64,000 nucleotides of DNA, from assembly GCF_030010375.1 (NCBI RefSeq), contig NZ_JASCRY010000006.1, positions 101,494 to 165,493 on the forward strand, in the 5' to 3' direction. Below the pieces are notes generated by a model. That model did no database searches. It saw nothing but the letters and a program-made list of their open reading frames with translations, and had not been told where the DNA came from. This document shows positions 1 through 8,872 of this stretch, one piece after another (the stretch's first letter is position 1; the number at the start of each line of letters is the position of its first letter). The position numbers and the translations under genes were made by a program. The stretch comes from Flavobacterium yafengii (lineage in GTDB: Bacteria; Bacteroidota; Bacteroidia; Flavobacteriales; Flavobacteriaceae).

Positions 1-163
1 AGATGGTTCTAAAATTTGTGCCAGACCAAGTGGAACGGAACCTAAAATAAAATTTTATATCAGTGTAAATACGGAATTGGATTCAGTTGAAGATTTCAAT
101 GAAGTAGAAAGCATTTTGGATAACAAAATAAAAAATATCATTACTTCAATGCAATTGAATTAA
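1..163 (+). CDS. Phospho-sugar mutase (phosphoglucomutase/phosphomannomutase family), C-terminal fragment
   Basis: The window opens inside a gene whose last 53 codons are visible, ending in TAA at 161-163. The segment contains [13 protein letters not shown], the phosphate-binding loop of the C-terminal domain 4 of alpha-D-phosphohexomutases, which holds the sugar phosphate during phosphoryl transfer between C1 and C6. The remainder is the usual short helical tail. The substrate (glucose, mannose or glucosamine phosphate) cannot be decided from this part. The next gene, an ABC exporter, starts 80 bases downstream on the same strand. Confidence 0.85.
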   Translation, partial: DGSKICARPSGTEPKIKFYISVNTELDSVEDFNEVESILDNKIKNIITSMQLN

Positions 164-190
164 TTAAAAACAAAATTGATTTTTCAGACA

Positions 191-219
191 GACCCGATAA
201 TTGGAGAAGTCATCGGGTC
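191..219 (+). terminator. Hairpin downstream of the mutase gene
   Basis: GACCCGAT at 191-198 pairs perfectly with ATCGGGTC at 212-219 around a 13-base loop, between the mutase stop and the ABC exporter start. No long T run follows, only TTGATGAT and an A run. It may be a weak terminator or a processing hairpin. The stem is seen directly; the function is inferred. Confidence 0.45.
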
Positions 220-243
220 TTGATGATAAAAAAAACAACTTAA

Positions 244-2091
244 ATGGATTCAAATTTCAAAAAAATTATTCCTTTCACAAACCCATATCGTTCTCATGTG
301 GTTTGGAACGTAATATTCAATGTTTTTTACGCACTGTTTAGCACCTTGTCTTTTATTGCATTAATCCCAATGATGGATGTCCTTTTTGGTACTACTGAAA
401 AAATCAATCAAAAACCTGTTTTAGAGTCTATTTTTGACATCATCAAATTTTCTAAAGAATACTTATATTACAACATCACACTACTAACCGAAAGGAATGG
501 TCCTGAATTTGCCTTACTGTTAGTTATTGCCATAGTAAGTATAACTTTCCTATTCAAAAATCTGTTTAATTACTTAGCATCCAATCATTTGATGCATCTT
601 AAAAATGGTGTGCTGAAGGATTTAAGAAATTCAATGTATCACAAAATCATTAACTTACCTGTTTCCTACTATTCCGAAAAAAGAAAAGGTGATATTATGG
701 CTAGAATGTTAGGTGATGTAAATGAGGTTCAAAATTCTTTTTTTTCTATCTTAGAATTAATTGTTAAGGAGCCAATGACCATCGTATTCACCCTTGTTGG
801 TATGATTGCAATAAGTTTTAAGTTAACCTTGTTTGTGTTTATTTTTATCCCTCTTTCAGGACTATTAATATCAAAAATTGGTAAATCACTGCGCAGCAAA
901 TCCGAAAGAGTACAATATGAAAATGGCTATCTAATTTCGATTGTAGAAGAATCGTTATCTGGACTAAAAGTTGTTAAAAGTTACAATGCCGAATCAAATT
1001 TTAAACAAAAATTTAATGATTCAGTCACCCGAGTTTTAAAATTGTCTAACAGTATAGGTAAAAAAAATAACTTAGCTACGCCTTTAAGTGAGTTCTTAGG
1101 AATCATCACTATTTGCATATTGCTTTGGTTTGGTGGAAAAATGGTACTTGTCGACAAATTACCTGATGGAAAAGCATTACTTGATGGAGCTAAATTTCTA
1201 GCCTACATGGGTCTTGCGTATAACATATTAACTCCTGCCAAAGCCATTTCTAAAGCCTCTTATTCGGTAAAAAATGGACTAGCGGCAGCCCAACGTGTTT
1301 TTGAAGTTTTAGAAGTAAAAAATGAGATTACAGACAGCGAAAATGCAATTAAAAAATTAACTTTTGAAGACAGTATCGCAATTAAGAATATTAATTTCAG
1401 ATATGAAGACGAAAATGTTTTAAAAGACTTTTCGCTTCAAGTTAAAAAAGGACAAACTGTTGCACTTGTAGGACAATCCGGTAGTGGAAAAAGTACCATT
1501 GCTAATTTATTGACTCGTTTTTATGATGTAAATGAAGGTACAATCGCTATTGATGGAATTGACATCAAAGACATGAACCTGCACTCGCTTCGTGATTTAA
1601 TGGGATTAGTTACTCAAGACAGTATTTTATTTAATGATACTATAAAAGCCAATATCGCTTTGGGAAAACAGGATGCAACCGATACAGAAATCATCGAAGC
1701 ATTGAAAATTGCGAATGCCTATGAATTTGTAAAAGACTTGCCACTGGGAATTCATACAAATATTGGCGACAGCGGAAACAAACTTTCCGGTGGACAAAAA
1801 CAACGATTATCCATTGCCAGAGCGGTTTTGAAAAACCCTCCGATTATGATTCTGGATGAAGCGACTTCAGCATTGGATACCGAAAGCGAAAAATTCGTTC
1901 AAGTGGCACTGGAAAACATGATGCAAAACAGAACTTCAATTGTTATTGCGCACCGTCTATCTACCATTCAAAAAGCTGATTTAATTGTTGTGATGCAAAA
2001 AGGAAAAATAGTCGAGCAAGGAAAACATGACGAACTTATTGCAATGAATGGTACTTACAATAAACTAGTCACCATGCAGTCTTTCGAGTAA
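244..2091 (+). CDS. ABC exporter, MsbA/lipid-A flippase-like (membrane domain fused to ATPase)
   Basis: This 615-residue half-transporter has an N-terminal six-helix ABC_membrane domain (about residues 20-340) and a C-terminal nucleotide-binding domain (about 375-610). The Walker A loop GQSGSGKST is at residues 410-418, the signature LSGGQKQR begins at 514, and it is followed by Walker B ILDEATSALD and the H-loop IAHRLST. Fusion of membrane domain before ATPase is the exporter layout, and such proteins act as homodimers in the inner membrane. Bacteroidota proteins of this length are usually annotated MsbA-like, but the substrate (lipid A, peptide or drug) cannot be read from sequence. The ATG at 244 is preceded by an A-rich leader with no strong Shine-Dalgarno, as is normal in this phylum. 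Confidence 0.9.
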   Translation: MDSNFKKIIPFTNPYRSHVVWNVIFNVFYALFSTLSFIALIPMMDVLFGTTEKINQKPVLESIFDIIKFSKEYLYYNITLLTERNGPEFALLLVIAIVSITFLFKNLFNYLASNHLMHLKNGVLKDLRNSMYHKIINLPVSYYSEKRKGDIMARMLGDVNEVQNSFFSILELIVKEPMTIVFTLVGMIAISFKLTLFVFIFIPLSGLLISKIGKSLRSKSERVQYENGYLISIVEESLSGLKVVKSYNAESNFKQKFNDSVTRVLKLSNSIGKKNNLATPLSEFLGIITICILLWFGGKMVLVDKLPDGKALLDGAKFLAYMGLAYNILTPAKAISKASYSVKNGLAAAQRVFEVLEVKNEITDSENAIKKLTFEDSIAIKNINFRYEDENVLKDFSLQVKKGQTVALVGQSGSGKSTIANLLTRFYDVNEGTIAIDGIDIKDMNLHSLRDLMGLVTQDSILFNDTIKANIALGKQDATDTEIIEALKIANAYEFVKDLPLGIHTNIGDSGNKLSGGQKQRLSIARAVLKNPPIMILDEATSALDTESEKFVQVALENMMQNRTSIVIAHRLSTIQKADLIVVMQKGKIVEQGKHDELIAMNGTYNKLVTMQSFE

Positions 2092-2171
2092 TAAATGATA
2101 TAGATTACAGCTTTTTGTGACCATTAAATCTTTAAATAATATTATTTTTTAAATCTTAAAAGTCTAAAAAA

Positions 2172-2873
2172 ATGTACATCAACAATCCAAACATAAAACT
2201 TCCTGAAGATCCAAATACTGTTGTTTGGAAATATCTTGACTTATCTAAGTTTTTAGATTTATTAATGTCCGGAAAATTATTCATGTCGCGATCAGATAAA
2301 TTCGAAGATCAATATGAAGGCACTTTTAGCGAACCCACTTTTGAGGAAATAAAAAAACTTTCCATTGACAATCCAGATTTTTTAAACTATTATAAAACAC
2401 ATCGGGAAAAAGTAGCGATTAGCAGCTGGCATATCAATGAATATGAATCATTTGCCATGTGGCAGATTTTTACTCAAAATAATGAAGGTTTGGCAATCCA
2501 GTCCACAATCGGACGTTTGCAGGAATCGCTGGTTCCAGAAATAAATCTCAAGCAATATATCGGGGAAGTAAATTATATCGATTACAAAAAAGAACACATT
2601 CCGTTTGATGATATGTTTTTTCCTTTTTTATTCAAACGAAAAAGTTTTCAATATGAAGGCGAAGTACGCATCATCACAGACATTGGCAAAAGCGATATAA
2701 AAATTAATGAAGGATTGAAAATCAATGTAAATATCAATCAGTTGATCGAAAAAATATACATTCATCCCAAATCCGAAAACTGGTATAAAAATCTGGTCAT
2801 TCAATTAGTAAAACAACTGGGATTTGATTTCACTATAGAAAAATCAGACTTGGAAAGTGAGATTTTGATCTAA
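2172..2873 (+). CDS. DUF2971 family protein
   Basis: This 233-residue soluble protein has no signal peptide or membrane segment. The central pattern SSWHINEYESFAMWQIF followed by EGLAIQST is the hallmark of DUF2971 proteins, in which a tryptophan-rich Trp-x-Met-Trp core precedes a Gly-hydrophobic-Ala-Ile strand. An N-terminal segment naming a small region of order (KFLDLLMSGKLFMSRSDKF) also fits the family. The molecular role of DUF2971 is unknown; members are scattered in accessory and defence-rich regions. The gene follows the ABC exporter by 80 bases on the same strand and converges on a lipoprotein gene 11 bases away. Confidence 0.75.
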   Translation: MYINNPNIKLPEDPNTVVWKYLDLSKFLDLLMSGKLFMSRSDKFEDQYEGTFSEPTFEEIKKLSIDNPDFLNYYKTHREKVAISSWHINEYESFAMWQIFTQNNEGLAIQSTIGRLQESLVPEINLKQYIGEVNYIDYKKEHIPFDDMFFPFLFKRKSFQYEGEVRIITDIGKSDIKINEGLKINVNINQLIEKIYIHPKSENWYKNLVIQLVKQLGFDFTIEKSDLESEILI

Positions 2874-2884
2874 AATCAGTGCTT

Positions 2885-3607
2885 CTAAACTGGCTCGTAA
2901 CCAATTATTTTCCATTCTTTTTTTGACAAATCAATATAGTAGTAATTCACCACATCTTTCTTATCAAATTCGCCATTTTTATTAGTATCCTCAACGGTTC
3001 TATAGTACAAACGATTATTCGACCCTATCAATTTCCAATCGATTAATTCCTGAAAATCAGAAGATATTTTAGTGAATTTCTCACCGCTGATTTCGCTTAA
3101 ATACAAGGCTTTAATATCACTTGTGTCTAATTTTCCGTCTTTATTCGTATCCATGTCGACCATAGTGTACACCATAATTTGGTTATTGGTTTTATCAGCA
3201 ACCGACTTTAAATACGTAGCTGTTTGAATCAAAACAGGTTTTTCTGTCAATTTTCTGATGGAATCCGAATCTACTTTTTGAAATTTTAAATTCTGTAAAA
3301 AACCGGTGATTTCAAATTCTCCATAGTTCGATATTGTAAAACTCAAATCGTTAACGCTGGAAGAACCATATCTCGATTTTATCCCTTTCTCACGAATACT
3401 TAAATCCGCAACAGGATGAATCAAATAATCCGTTCCTTCCATTTGAAGTGGCAAATCGGCAATTTGTATTTGAGTAGAATCAGCTTTGGCCAGTTCTTTT
3501 GCTCTATTTGTTCCATCGTACGTAACTTTTGGTTTTTCAATCTCCTCTTTACAACTGGTTAAAAGCAAAATTGCGATTCCTAATATTGTGATATGTAGTT
3601 TTTTCAT
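2885..3607 (-). CDS. Lipoprotein with two EF-hand-like calcium-loop motifs
   Basis: The 240-residue product starts with a lipoprotein signal peptide ending in the lipobox LLTSC, so it should be lipid-anchored at Cys19. Two acidic loops, DTNKDGKLDTSD and DTNKNGEFDKKD, match the DxNxDGxxD pattern of EF-hand or dockerin-type calcium loops. They are about 55 residues apart, each inside a segment that reads like a beta-strand-rich repeat (MVYTMVDMDTN and YYRTVEDTN). No enzyme family was recognised. The gene lies upstream of nothing obvious and ends 11 bases from the convergent DUF2971 gene. Periplasmic or outer-membrane location is inferred. Confidence 0.75.
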   Translation of the reverse strand: MKKLHITILGIAILLLTSCKEEIEKPKVTYDGTNRAKELAKADSTQIQIADLPLQMEGTDYLIHPVADLSIREKGIKSRYGSSSVNDLSFTISNYGEFEITGFLQNLKFQKVDSDSIRKLTEKPVLIQTATYLKSVADKTNNQIMVYTMVDMDTNKDGKLDTSDIKALYLSEISGEKFTKISSDFQELIDWKLIGSNNRLYYRTVEDTNKNGEFDKKDVVNYYYIDLSKKEWKIIGYEPV

Positions 3608-3716
3608 GTTGTTGTACTATTAAAATTCAAATGTAATCATTTTTAAAAATGGTAAGGCCATTCGATACTTGATTTAACGAATTAAAATTGGGTTAAACTT
3701 TACTCATTCTTAACGG

Positions 3717-6188
3717 TTATAACTTTGCGGTCAATTTCACATTAAAAACTCTGGTGGTCATATAATTAGGAATTGCATATTGATTTTTAGAATACACATC
3801 CCGAACCCAAGTATTTGTAATGGCATTTTGATTGTCAAAAAGATTAAAAATCTCTAATCCTATCGCCAACTCTTTAAAGTCTTTAAACCAGCCCGTATTG
3901 TTCTCTTTTTTTGTAGTGTTATCTATAAAAACTTTGGAGAAACCTACATCCACACGGCGGTAATCATTCAATCGATTTTGGTATAAGTAAGGATCAGCAT
4001 ACGATGGCGAACCTCCCGGCAATCCAGTATTGTAAACTAAATTCAGATACAATTTTATACTTGGAATATTAGGCATATAATCTTGAAACAAAAGCCCAAA
4101 TTTCAATCGTTGATCCGTAGGTCTGGCAATATATCCTTTATCTTTACTGTTTTCTTCTGTTTTCAAATAACCAAAGCTAAACCAAGATTCTGTCCCGGGA
4201 ACAAATTCCCCGTTCAAGCGAACATCTAATCCTTGCGCATAGGCTGTTGCATTATTATTGGCAGCGTAACGAATGCGAACATTGTCAATCGTGTACGTAT
4301 TTACATCTGTCAGCGATTTATAATACAACTCCGAAACCAACTTGAAAGGGCGATCCCACATCTTAAAACTATAATCATTCCCAAAAACAAAATGAATAGA
4401 TTGTTGCGCTTTGGTATTGGGTTGCACTATTCCATCCGCATCTCTCAACTCTCTGTAAAATGGTGGTTGATGGTACAATCCTCCTGAAAGTCTAAAAACC
4501 ATATCTTTCTCCCAGGCTGGTTTTATGGCAAATTGAGCTCTGGGACTAAAAGTAATTTGAGATTTTCCTATAATAGTATTACCAATAACTTCCCAATTGT
4601 GCATTCGTATTCCAGCATTATACCAAACTTTACTTGAACCAATATTCGATTTCAAACTCCATTGACCATAACCCGAAAATCTATTGATGGAGTTAAAATT
4701 TGTCGCTCGGATATTTTGATACGGAACAAGTGGCCCTGTGTAAGGCGAATACGGTTGATCATTTTTAGGTAAATCAATAATTGGTGGATTCAAAGAGAAA
4801 CCAGCCGAATCAATTACCTCCCACTCTATTATTCTGTCACGAATGGATTCTAGTGTATATTTTATTCCCCATTCAAATTGATTTTCTTTCCAATCATGAA
4901 ATCCTTTTATCTCTGTATTAACAATCAGCGCATCTAAATCATTTCTGGCATGACTCAGCTGCGAACCAATTCCTCTTGTAAAAGCAACTTCTCCAAAAGT
5001 TTCTGATCCAATACTGGAATCCACTTCTCCTAAACGGTATTGTGCGAAAATATCAAAATATTCTTGTTCCAAAGTATGAAAAACAGAACCGATAAATTTC
5101 AAAGTGAAGTTATCCGAAACATTGAAAGTTGTTTTTAAAGCTCCAAAATACGTATCGTATTTATCCTTTTCCTGACCTTCATAAAAAACAGTAAGTGCCA
5201 TAGGATTATCTATGGTTCCAAAATTAGTCTGTCTCGTCAATGGCTGGTATTGGTATTTATTTTGAGAAATATTCCCAAGAAAACTCCATTGCCATTTGGC
5301 CGAAGCTTGATAATTTATATTGGTTTGAATATCCGCAAAGGATGGCGTAAAATTCGTTTGAGTTTCTTGACTTTTTACCAAAAGACTGTTGTTACGATAT
5401 CGAACTCCCGTAACCGCAGACCATTTTTTATTCTTGGAAACTGCATCAACAGAAAGGCTTCCGCCAAGAAAACTAGCTTCAAGGCTTGCGCCAAATTTAA
5501 CCGGTTTTCTATACGTAATATCTAAAACTGAGGATAATTTATCTCCAAACTTCGCTTGAAAACCTCCCGCCGAGAAATCAACATTTTGTACCAAATCCGT
5601 ATTGGTAAAACTTAACCCTTCTTGTTGTCCCGAACGAATCAAGAACGGACGATAGACTTCAATTTCATTTACATAAACCAAATTTTCGTCATAATTCCCA
5701 CCACGCACGGCGTATTGCGTACTCAATTCGTTATTAGAATTTACTCCGGGTAAGGTTTTTAAAATATTTTCGATACCTGCATTTGCTCCGGGAATCTTTC
5801 TGATGACGTCAGGCTCAATTGTAGAAATCCCTTGAATTAACTTTCTGTTATTAGATGTCACAATCACTTCACCCATTTGTTCTTCCTGATCACTCATCAC
5901 TGGGTTGAACTCCTTTTGTTCATTGGAATCCAAAGAAAAAATTATCGTTATTTTTTTCAACGAAACATGCGTAAAAACAAGTGTTACTTTTTGGTTCGCA
6001 GGGACTTTTAGATCGTAAAAACCATTTTTATTGGATTGAGTGCCAATACTGGAATAAGAAACATTTACGTTATCTACCGGTTGATTGTTTTTGTCTAAAA
6101 TAACTCCTTTTATTCTAGCCGTTTGGGCCAATAAAGGTAGGCTTATGAAGCAAAAAAAGAAAACAAAAATTAATTTATTAGTGCTCAA
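3717..6188 (-). CDS. TonB-dependent outer-membrane receptor with carboxypeptidase-regulatory N-terminal domain
   Basis: This 823-residue protein has a signal peptide (about 1-22, ending LLAQ), then a CarboxypepD_reg-like domain (about 25-100; KGVILDKNNQPVDNVNV is typical), a TonB plug (about 115-225, with GANAGIENILKTLPGV and YAVRGGNYDENLVYVNEIEV) and a C-terminal beta-barrel ending in an aromatic-rich strand. It is not long enough to be a classical SusC, and no SusD gene is adjacent. It would import an unidentified ligand using TonB-ExbBD energy. It begins 12 bases after the M23 peptidase stop on the same strand, so the two are probably co-transcribed. Confidence 0.92.
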   Translation of the reverse strand: MSTNKLIFVFFFCFISLPLLAQTARIKGVILDKNNQPVDNVNVSYSSIGTQSNKNGFYDLKVPANQKVTLVFTHVSLKKITIIFSLDSNEQKEFNPVMSDQEEQMGEVIVTSNNRKLIQGISTIEPDVIRKIPGANAGIENILKTLPGVNSNNELSTQYAVRGGNYDENLVYVNEIEVYRPFLIRSGQQEGLSFTNTDLVQNVDFSAGGFQAKFGDKLSSVLDITYRKPVKFGASLEASFLGGSLSVDAVSKNKKWSAVTGVRYRNNSLLVKSQETQTNFTPSFADIQTNINYQASAKWQWSFLGNISQNKYQYQPLTRQTNFGTIDNPMALTVFYEGQEKDKYDTYFGALKTTFNVSDNFTLKFIGSVFHTLEQEYFDIFAQYRLGEVDSSIGSETFGEVAFTRGIGSQLSHARNDLDALIVNTEIKGFHDWKENQFEWGIKYTLESIRDRIIEWEVIDSAGFSLNPPIIDLPKNDQPYSPYTGPLVPYQNIRATNFNSINRFSGYGQWSLKSNIGSSKVWYNAGIRMHNWEVIGNTIIGKSQITFSPRAQFAIKPAWEKDMVFRLSGGLYHQPPFYRELRDADGIVQPNTKAQQSIHFVFGNDYSFKMWDRPFKLVSELYYKSLTDVNTYTIDNVRIRYAANNNATAYAQGLDVRLNGEFVPGTESWFSFGYLKTEENSKDKGYIARPTDQRLKFGLLFQDYMPNIPSIKLYLNLVYNTGLPGGSPSYADPYLYQNRLNDYRRVDVGFSKVFIDNTTKKENNTGWFKDFKELAIGLEIFNLFDNQNAITNTWVRDVYSKNQYAIPNYMTTRVFNVKLTAKL

Positions 6189-6200
6189 ATGATTTGGTTT

Positions 6201-7898
6201 TTATTTTTTTTGGCTTCTAAAAAAACGAGTTTCAAAGGTAGTTGAATTTCCTACATTATCAATCACCACAACTTTTAAATCATTGGCGCCTTCAGCTACA
6301 ATTCCATCACTGAAATAATGGATTAGTTTTCTAGTTTTATTATCATATTCGAATAATACCCATTTTCCGTTTAAATAGCCATTGTATGATTTTATACCTG
6401 ACACGTCATCGTAGATGGAAAGCTTAATTGTTTTTTGCTCGCTGATCCATTTTCCTTCTACGGGAACGGTCATGCTTATTTTTGGTGCAATAGTATCTGC
6501 TACCAAAGCATATTTCCCTAAAATTTTAACCTTTGTATTGAACACACTGTCCTTTCTATAGGTTGGATTGTAATTTACTTTTTTTCCTTCTATTCTGCCA
6601 ATGAACATTTTTTCTCTTTGCGCTTCAGTCGATTTTGTGTCTTCAATTGAAACCGTAAAATTAGTATGAGCCGGAACAGTATCGTCGTGTAAAAACAACG
6701 TGTCATTTTTTACATCAAAATTCAAATCAAAATCTTCGTAAAAAGTTCCTGCAGGAAAGAAAACCGACATGTTTGCTAAAGCAAAATTGCTGTCTTTATT
6801 GGCTTTTACAAAATAGTTTGATTGCACTGGCTCCGGGCTGATAGTAGTAGACAATAAATCATATTGAACAGGAATGGCTATTGTTTTTTTATTTCCAAAG
6901 AAATCAGAAACTTCAATGCGATACAGCGATGCTAAATTTGGAGTTACTTGTAAAACTCCTTTATTTTCATCGGCTTGGATAATGCTCAAGTTATATGGGT
7001 TTTTCATGAATAATTTCTGAACTCGTTGTTGCATTTTCTTATATCTCGAATAATCGATTAGCGCATTGATATAACGCATGTCGTCAAATGAATAGGTATT
7101 GAATTCATACCCGAAGTTTTGTTTCCCATTATAAAAAGACTGCACTTTATACACTCCGTTATTATTAAACGAAACATCGTCGCTGTCATAAGCAGAAATG
7201 CCAAAACCTATAGTACCATTTGCCACCACTTTATCTGAAAGATAGGTACCGTCTTTTTGTAATGAAACATTCAGTAATAAAGGTCGTTTCGAATGATTGA
7301 CTGTAGTTTTCGAATCCAAAGGATACACATAAACTCCGGAAACAGTTGGTTTCTTAGTATCTTTTAAAAATTTATTGAATCCAAAAAGCATCGGATTGAT
7401 TATGAATTCTGAATTAGAATCTCGAAATTCAAAATGCAAATGCGGTCCTTCTGAAGCTCCTGTATTTCCAGAAAAAGCAATAACTTCTCCTTTTTTTACT
7501 ATCATTTCATCGGGCTTAAAAAACATTTCAATTTCAAATGATTGTTCTTTGTAATGCGTTTTCTTGATGTAGTTTTCTATTTCACCATTAGCCATTTTTA
7601 AATGTCCATAAACTGATGTATAACCATTAGGATGGTTGATGTAAATTGTTTTTCCGTTTCCAAAAGTAGATATCTTTATTCTTGACACATAACCATCGGC
7701 CACTGCATATACTTTCAATCCTTCTTTTTGTTGCGTTCTTAAATCAAAACCTGCATGAAAATGATTGGGTCTCAATTCTCCAAAATTCCCGGACAATTGC
7801 ATCGGAATATCTAATGGTGAACTAAAATAATCTTTTGGATAGTCAACTTGTGCAAAAACAGCAGTGCAAAAAAATAAAAAAAATACAGAAAATCTCAT
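6201..7898 (-). CDS. Secreted M23 family metallopeptidase
   Basis: This 565-residue protein has a signal peptide (1-16, ending VFAQ). The M23 lysostaphin/LytM domain is at about residues 40-160. It has the first zinc ligand motif HAGFD (His48, Asp52) and the second motif GPHLHFEF (His153, His155), so the zinc site looks complete. The remaining ~400 residues are beta-rich, perhaps Ig-like, with no catalytic motif seen. M23 enzymes cut peptidoglycan cross-bridges or act as endopeptidases in the periplasm. The gene immediately precedes the TonB receptor gene in the same orientation and is divergent from the zapB-like/zapA cluster. Confidence 0.9.
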   Translation of the reverse strand: MRFSVFFLFFCTAVFAQVDYPKDYFSSPLDIPMQLSGNFGELRPNHFHAGFDLRTQQKEGLKVYAVADGYVSRIKISTFGNGKTIYINHPNGYTSVYGHLKMANGEIENYIKKTHYKEQSFEIEMFFKPDEMIVKKGEVIAFSGNTGASEGPHLHFEFRDSNSEFIINPMLFGFNKFLKDTKKPTVSGVYVYPLDSKTTVNHSKRPLLLNVSLQKDGTYLSDKVVANGTIGFGISAYDSDDVSFNNNGVYKVQSFYNGKQNFGYEFNTYSFDDMRYINALIDYSRYKKMQQRVQKLFMKNPYNLSIIQADENKGVLQVTPNLASLYRIEVSDFFGNKKTIAIPVQYDLLSTTISPEPVQSNYFVKANKDSNFALANMSVFFPAGTFYEDFDLNFDVKNDTLFLHDDTVPAHTNFTVSIEDTKSTEAQREKMFIGRIEGKKVNYNPTYRKDSVFNTKVKILGKYALVADTIAPKISMTVPVEGKWISEQKTIKLSIYDDVSGIKSYNGYLNGKWVLFEYDNKTRKLIHYFSDGIVAEGANDLKVVVIDNVGNSTTFETRFFRSQKK

Positions 7899-8014
7899 CG
7901 TTTACATTTTTGCTAAGATAAAAAAAGTATTCAAAACAGCACTAAAAAAAACAGTCCGTAACCATTTGTTTAACTGATATTTAATTAATTTAATGCAAAA
8001 AAAATAATAAAATA

Positions 8015-8044
8015 TTGCAAAATTAAAAAGGAATACTAACTTTG
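8015..8044 (+). promoter_or_regulatory. Bacteroidota-type promoter for the zapB-like/zapA genes
   Basis: TTGC at 8015-8018 and TAACTTTG at 8037-8044 are separated by 18 bases. They match the Bacteroidota -33 (TTTG/TTG) and -7 (TAnnTTTG) boxes, and lie 28 bases before the ATG at 8073. Confidence 0.7.
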
Positions 8045-8072
8045 TATGATTATGTAATGAATAAGATATATA

Positions 8073-8363
8073 ATGAGTGCAATTGCAGAAATTATTGATA
8101 CTCTTGAAAATAAGATTGAAAAACTTTTCACTAAAATGAAAGGTTTGGAGAAAAATAATCAAGATTTGAAAAACGAATTAACAAAAACTGCATCCATAAT
8201 ACAAACTCAGTCACAAGAGATTGAAGCGCTAAAAACGCAGTATGAAACACTCAAAGTAGCAAATACATTACTAGGCAGTGACGATAATAAAAGAGATACG
8301 AAGCTTAAAATAAATTCATTAATTCGCGAAATTGATTACTGTATAGCACAGCTATCAGATTAA
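8073..8363 (+). CDS. Small coiled-coil protein, ZapB-like
   Basis: This 96-residue protein is mostly a predicted coiled coil (about residues 5-68) with heptad spacing and many Lys, Glu and Gln, then a short tail containing INSLIREIDYCIAQL. It has no signal peptide. It is 8 bases upstream of zapA and shares its strand, which is the position of a ZapB/ZapA-partner coiled coil in Bacteroidota. A role in stabilising the FtsZ ring through ZapA is inferred from size, coiled coil and position, not from a diagnostic motif. The ATG at 8073 follows a good promoter. Confidence 0.7.
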   Translation: MSAIAEIIDTLENKIEKLFTKMKGLEKNNQDLKNELTKTASIIQTQSQEIEALKTQYETLKVANTLLGSDDNKRDTKLKINSLIREIDYCIAQLSD

Positions 8364-8371
8364 TAAAAGAT

Positions 8372-8665
8372 ATGGACGAAAAGCTTAAAATTAAAATATC
8401 AATCGCAGACAGAGTCTACCCGTTAACGGTTGATTTCTCGCAGGAAGAAGGCCTAAGAAGCGCTTCTAAAAAAATTGATAAGATGATCAAGCAATTTGAA
8501 GAAAATTATGCTGTTCGTGACAAGCAAGATGTATTGGCAATGTGTGCTTTACAATTTGCCTCACAAACGGAACAAAAACAAATTGATAATGCCATAGATG
8601 GAGAAGCAACCATCGAAAGAATTAAAAAAATCAATGCGATTTTAGATCAATATCTCGACAAATAA
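8372..8665 (+). CDS. zapA: Cell division protein ZapA
   Basis: This 97-residue protein reads as ZapA throughout. The N-terminal strand segment is KLKIKISIADRVYPLTV, followed by EEGLRSASKKIDKMI, the conserved helix, and a C-terminal coiled coil including DVLAMCALQFASQ. ZapA binds FtsZ and cross-links protofilaments at the Z ring. It lies directly upstream of the 6S RNA gene, an association also found in E. coli (zapA-ssrS), and 8 bases after the ZapB-like gene. Confidence 0.9.
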   Translation: MDEKLKIKISIADRVYPLTVDFSQEEGLRSASKKIDKMIKQFEENYAVRDKQDVLAMCALQFASQTEQKQIDNAIDGEATIERIKKINAILDQYLDK

Positions 8666-8691
8666 ACGTTCTTTACAAAAACTAAGATACT

Positions 8692-8854
8692 GCCTACATT
8701 AGTTCATATTTGGTAAACTCAACACTAACAATTTAGAATGAGCAAATCATCGTTACTATAGCAAGCCGTTTAAGTACGGAAGCTTGAACAACGAGTTAGC
8801 TCAAAACTTGTCTTTCCGAGTTTATACAAGCAACCTAATGTAGGCTTTTTTTTT
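8692..8854 (+). ncRNA. ssrS: 6S RNA, Flavobacterium type (6S-Flavo)
   Basis: GCCTACATTAG at 8692-8702 pairs perfectly over 11 bp with CTAATGTAGGC at 8835-8845, closing a ~150-nt RNA, and the 3' arm runs straight into nine T residues, an intrinsic terminator. The inside is mostly a long imperfect duplex with a central open region, the shape of 6S RNA, which mimics an open promoter and binds RNA polymerase. Position between zapA and rny fits the Bacteroidota 6S family described in Rfam. The stem is seen directly; the identity follows from shape and synteny. The exact 5' end is uncertain by a few bases, and no clear -7 box was found just upstream. Confidence 0.78.
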
Positions 8855-8872
8855 ATATAAATTTTAACAAAC

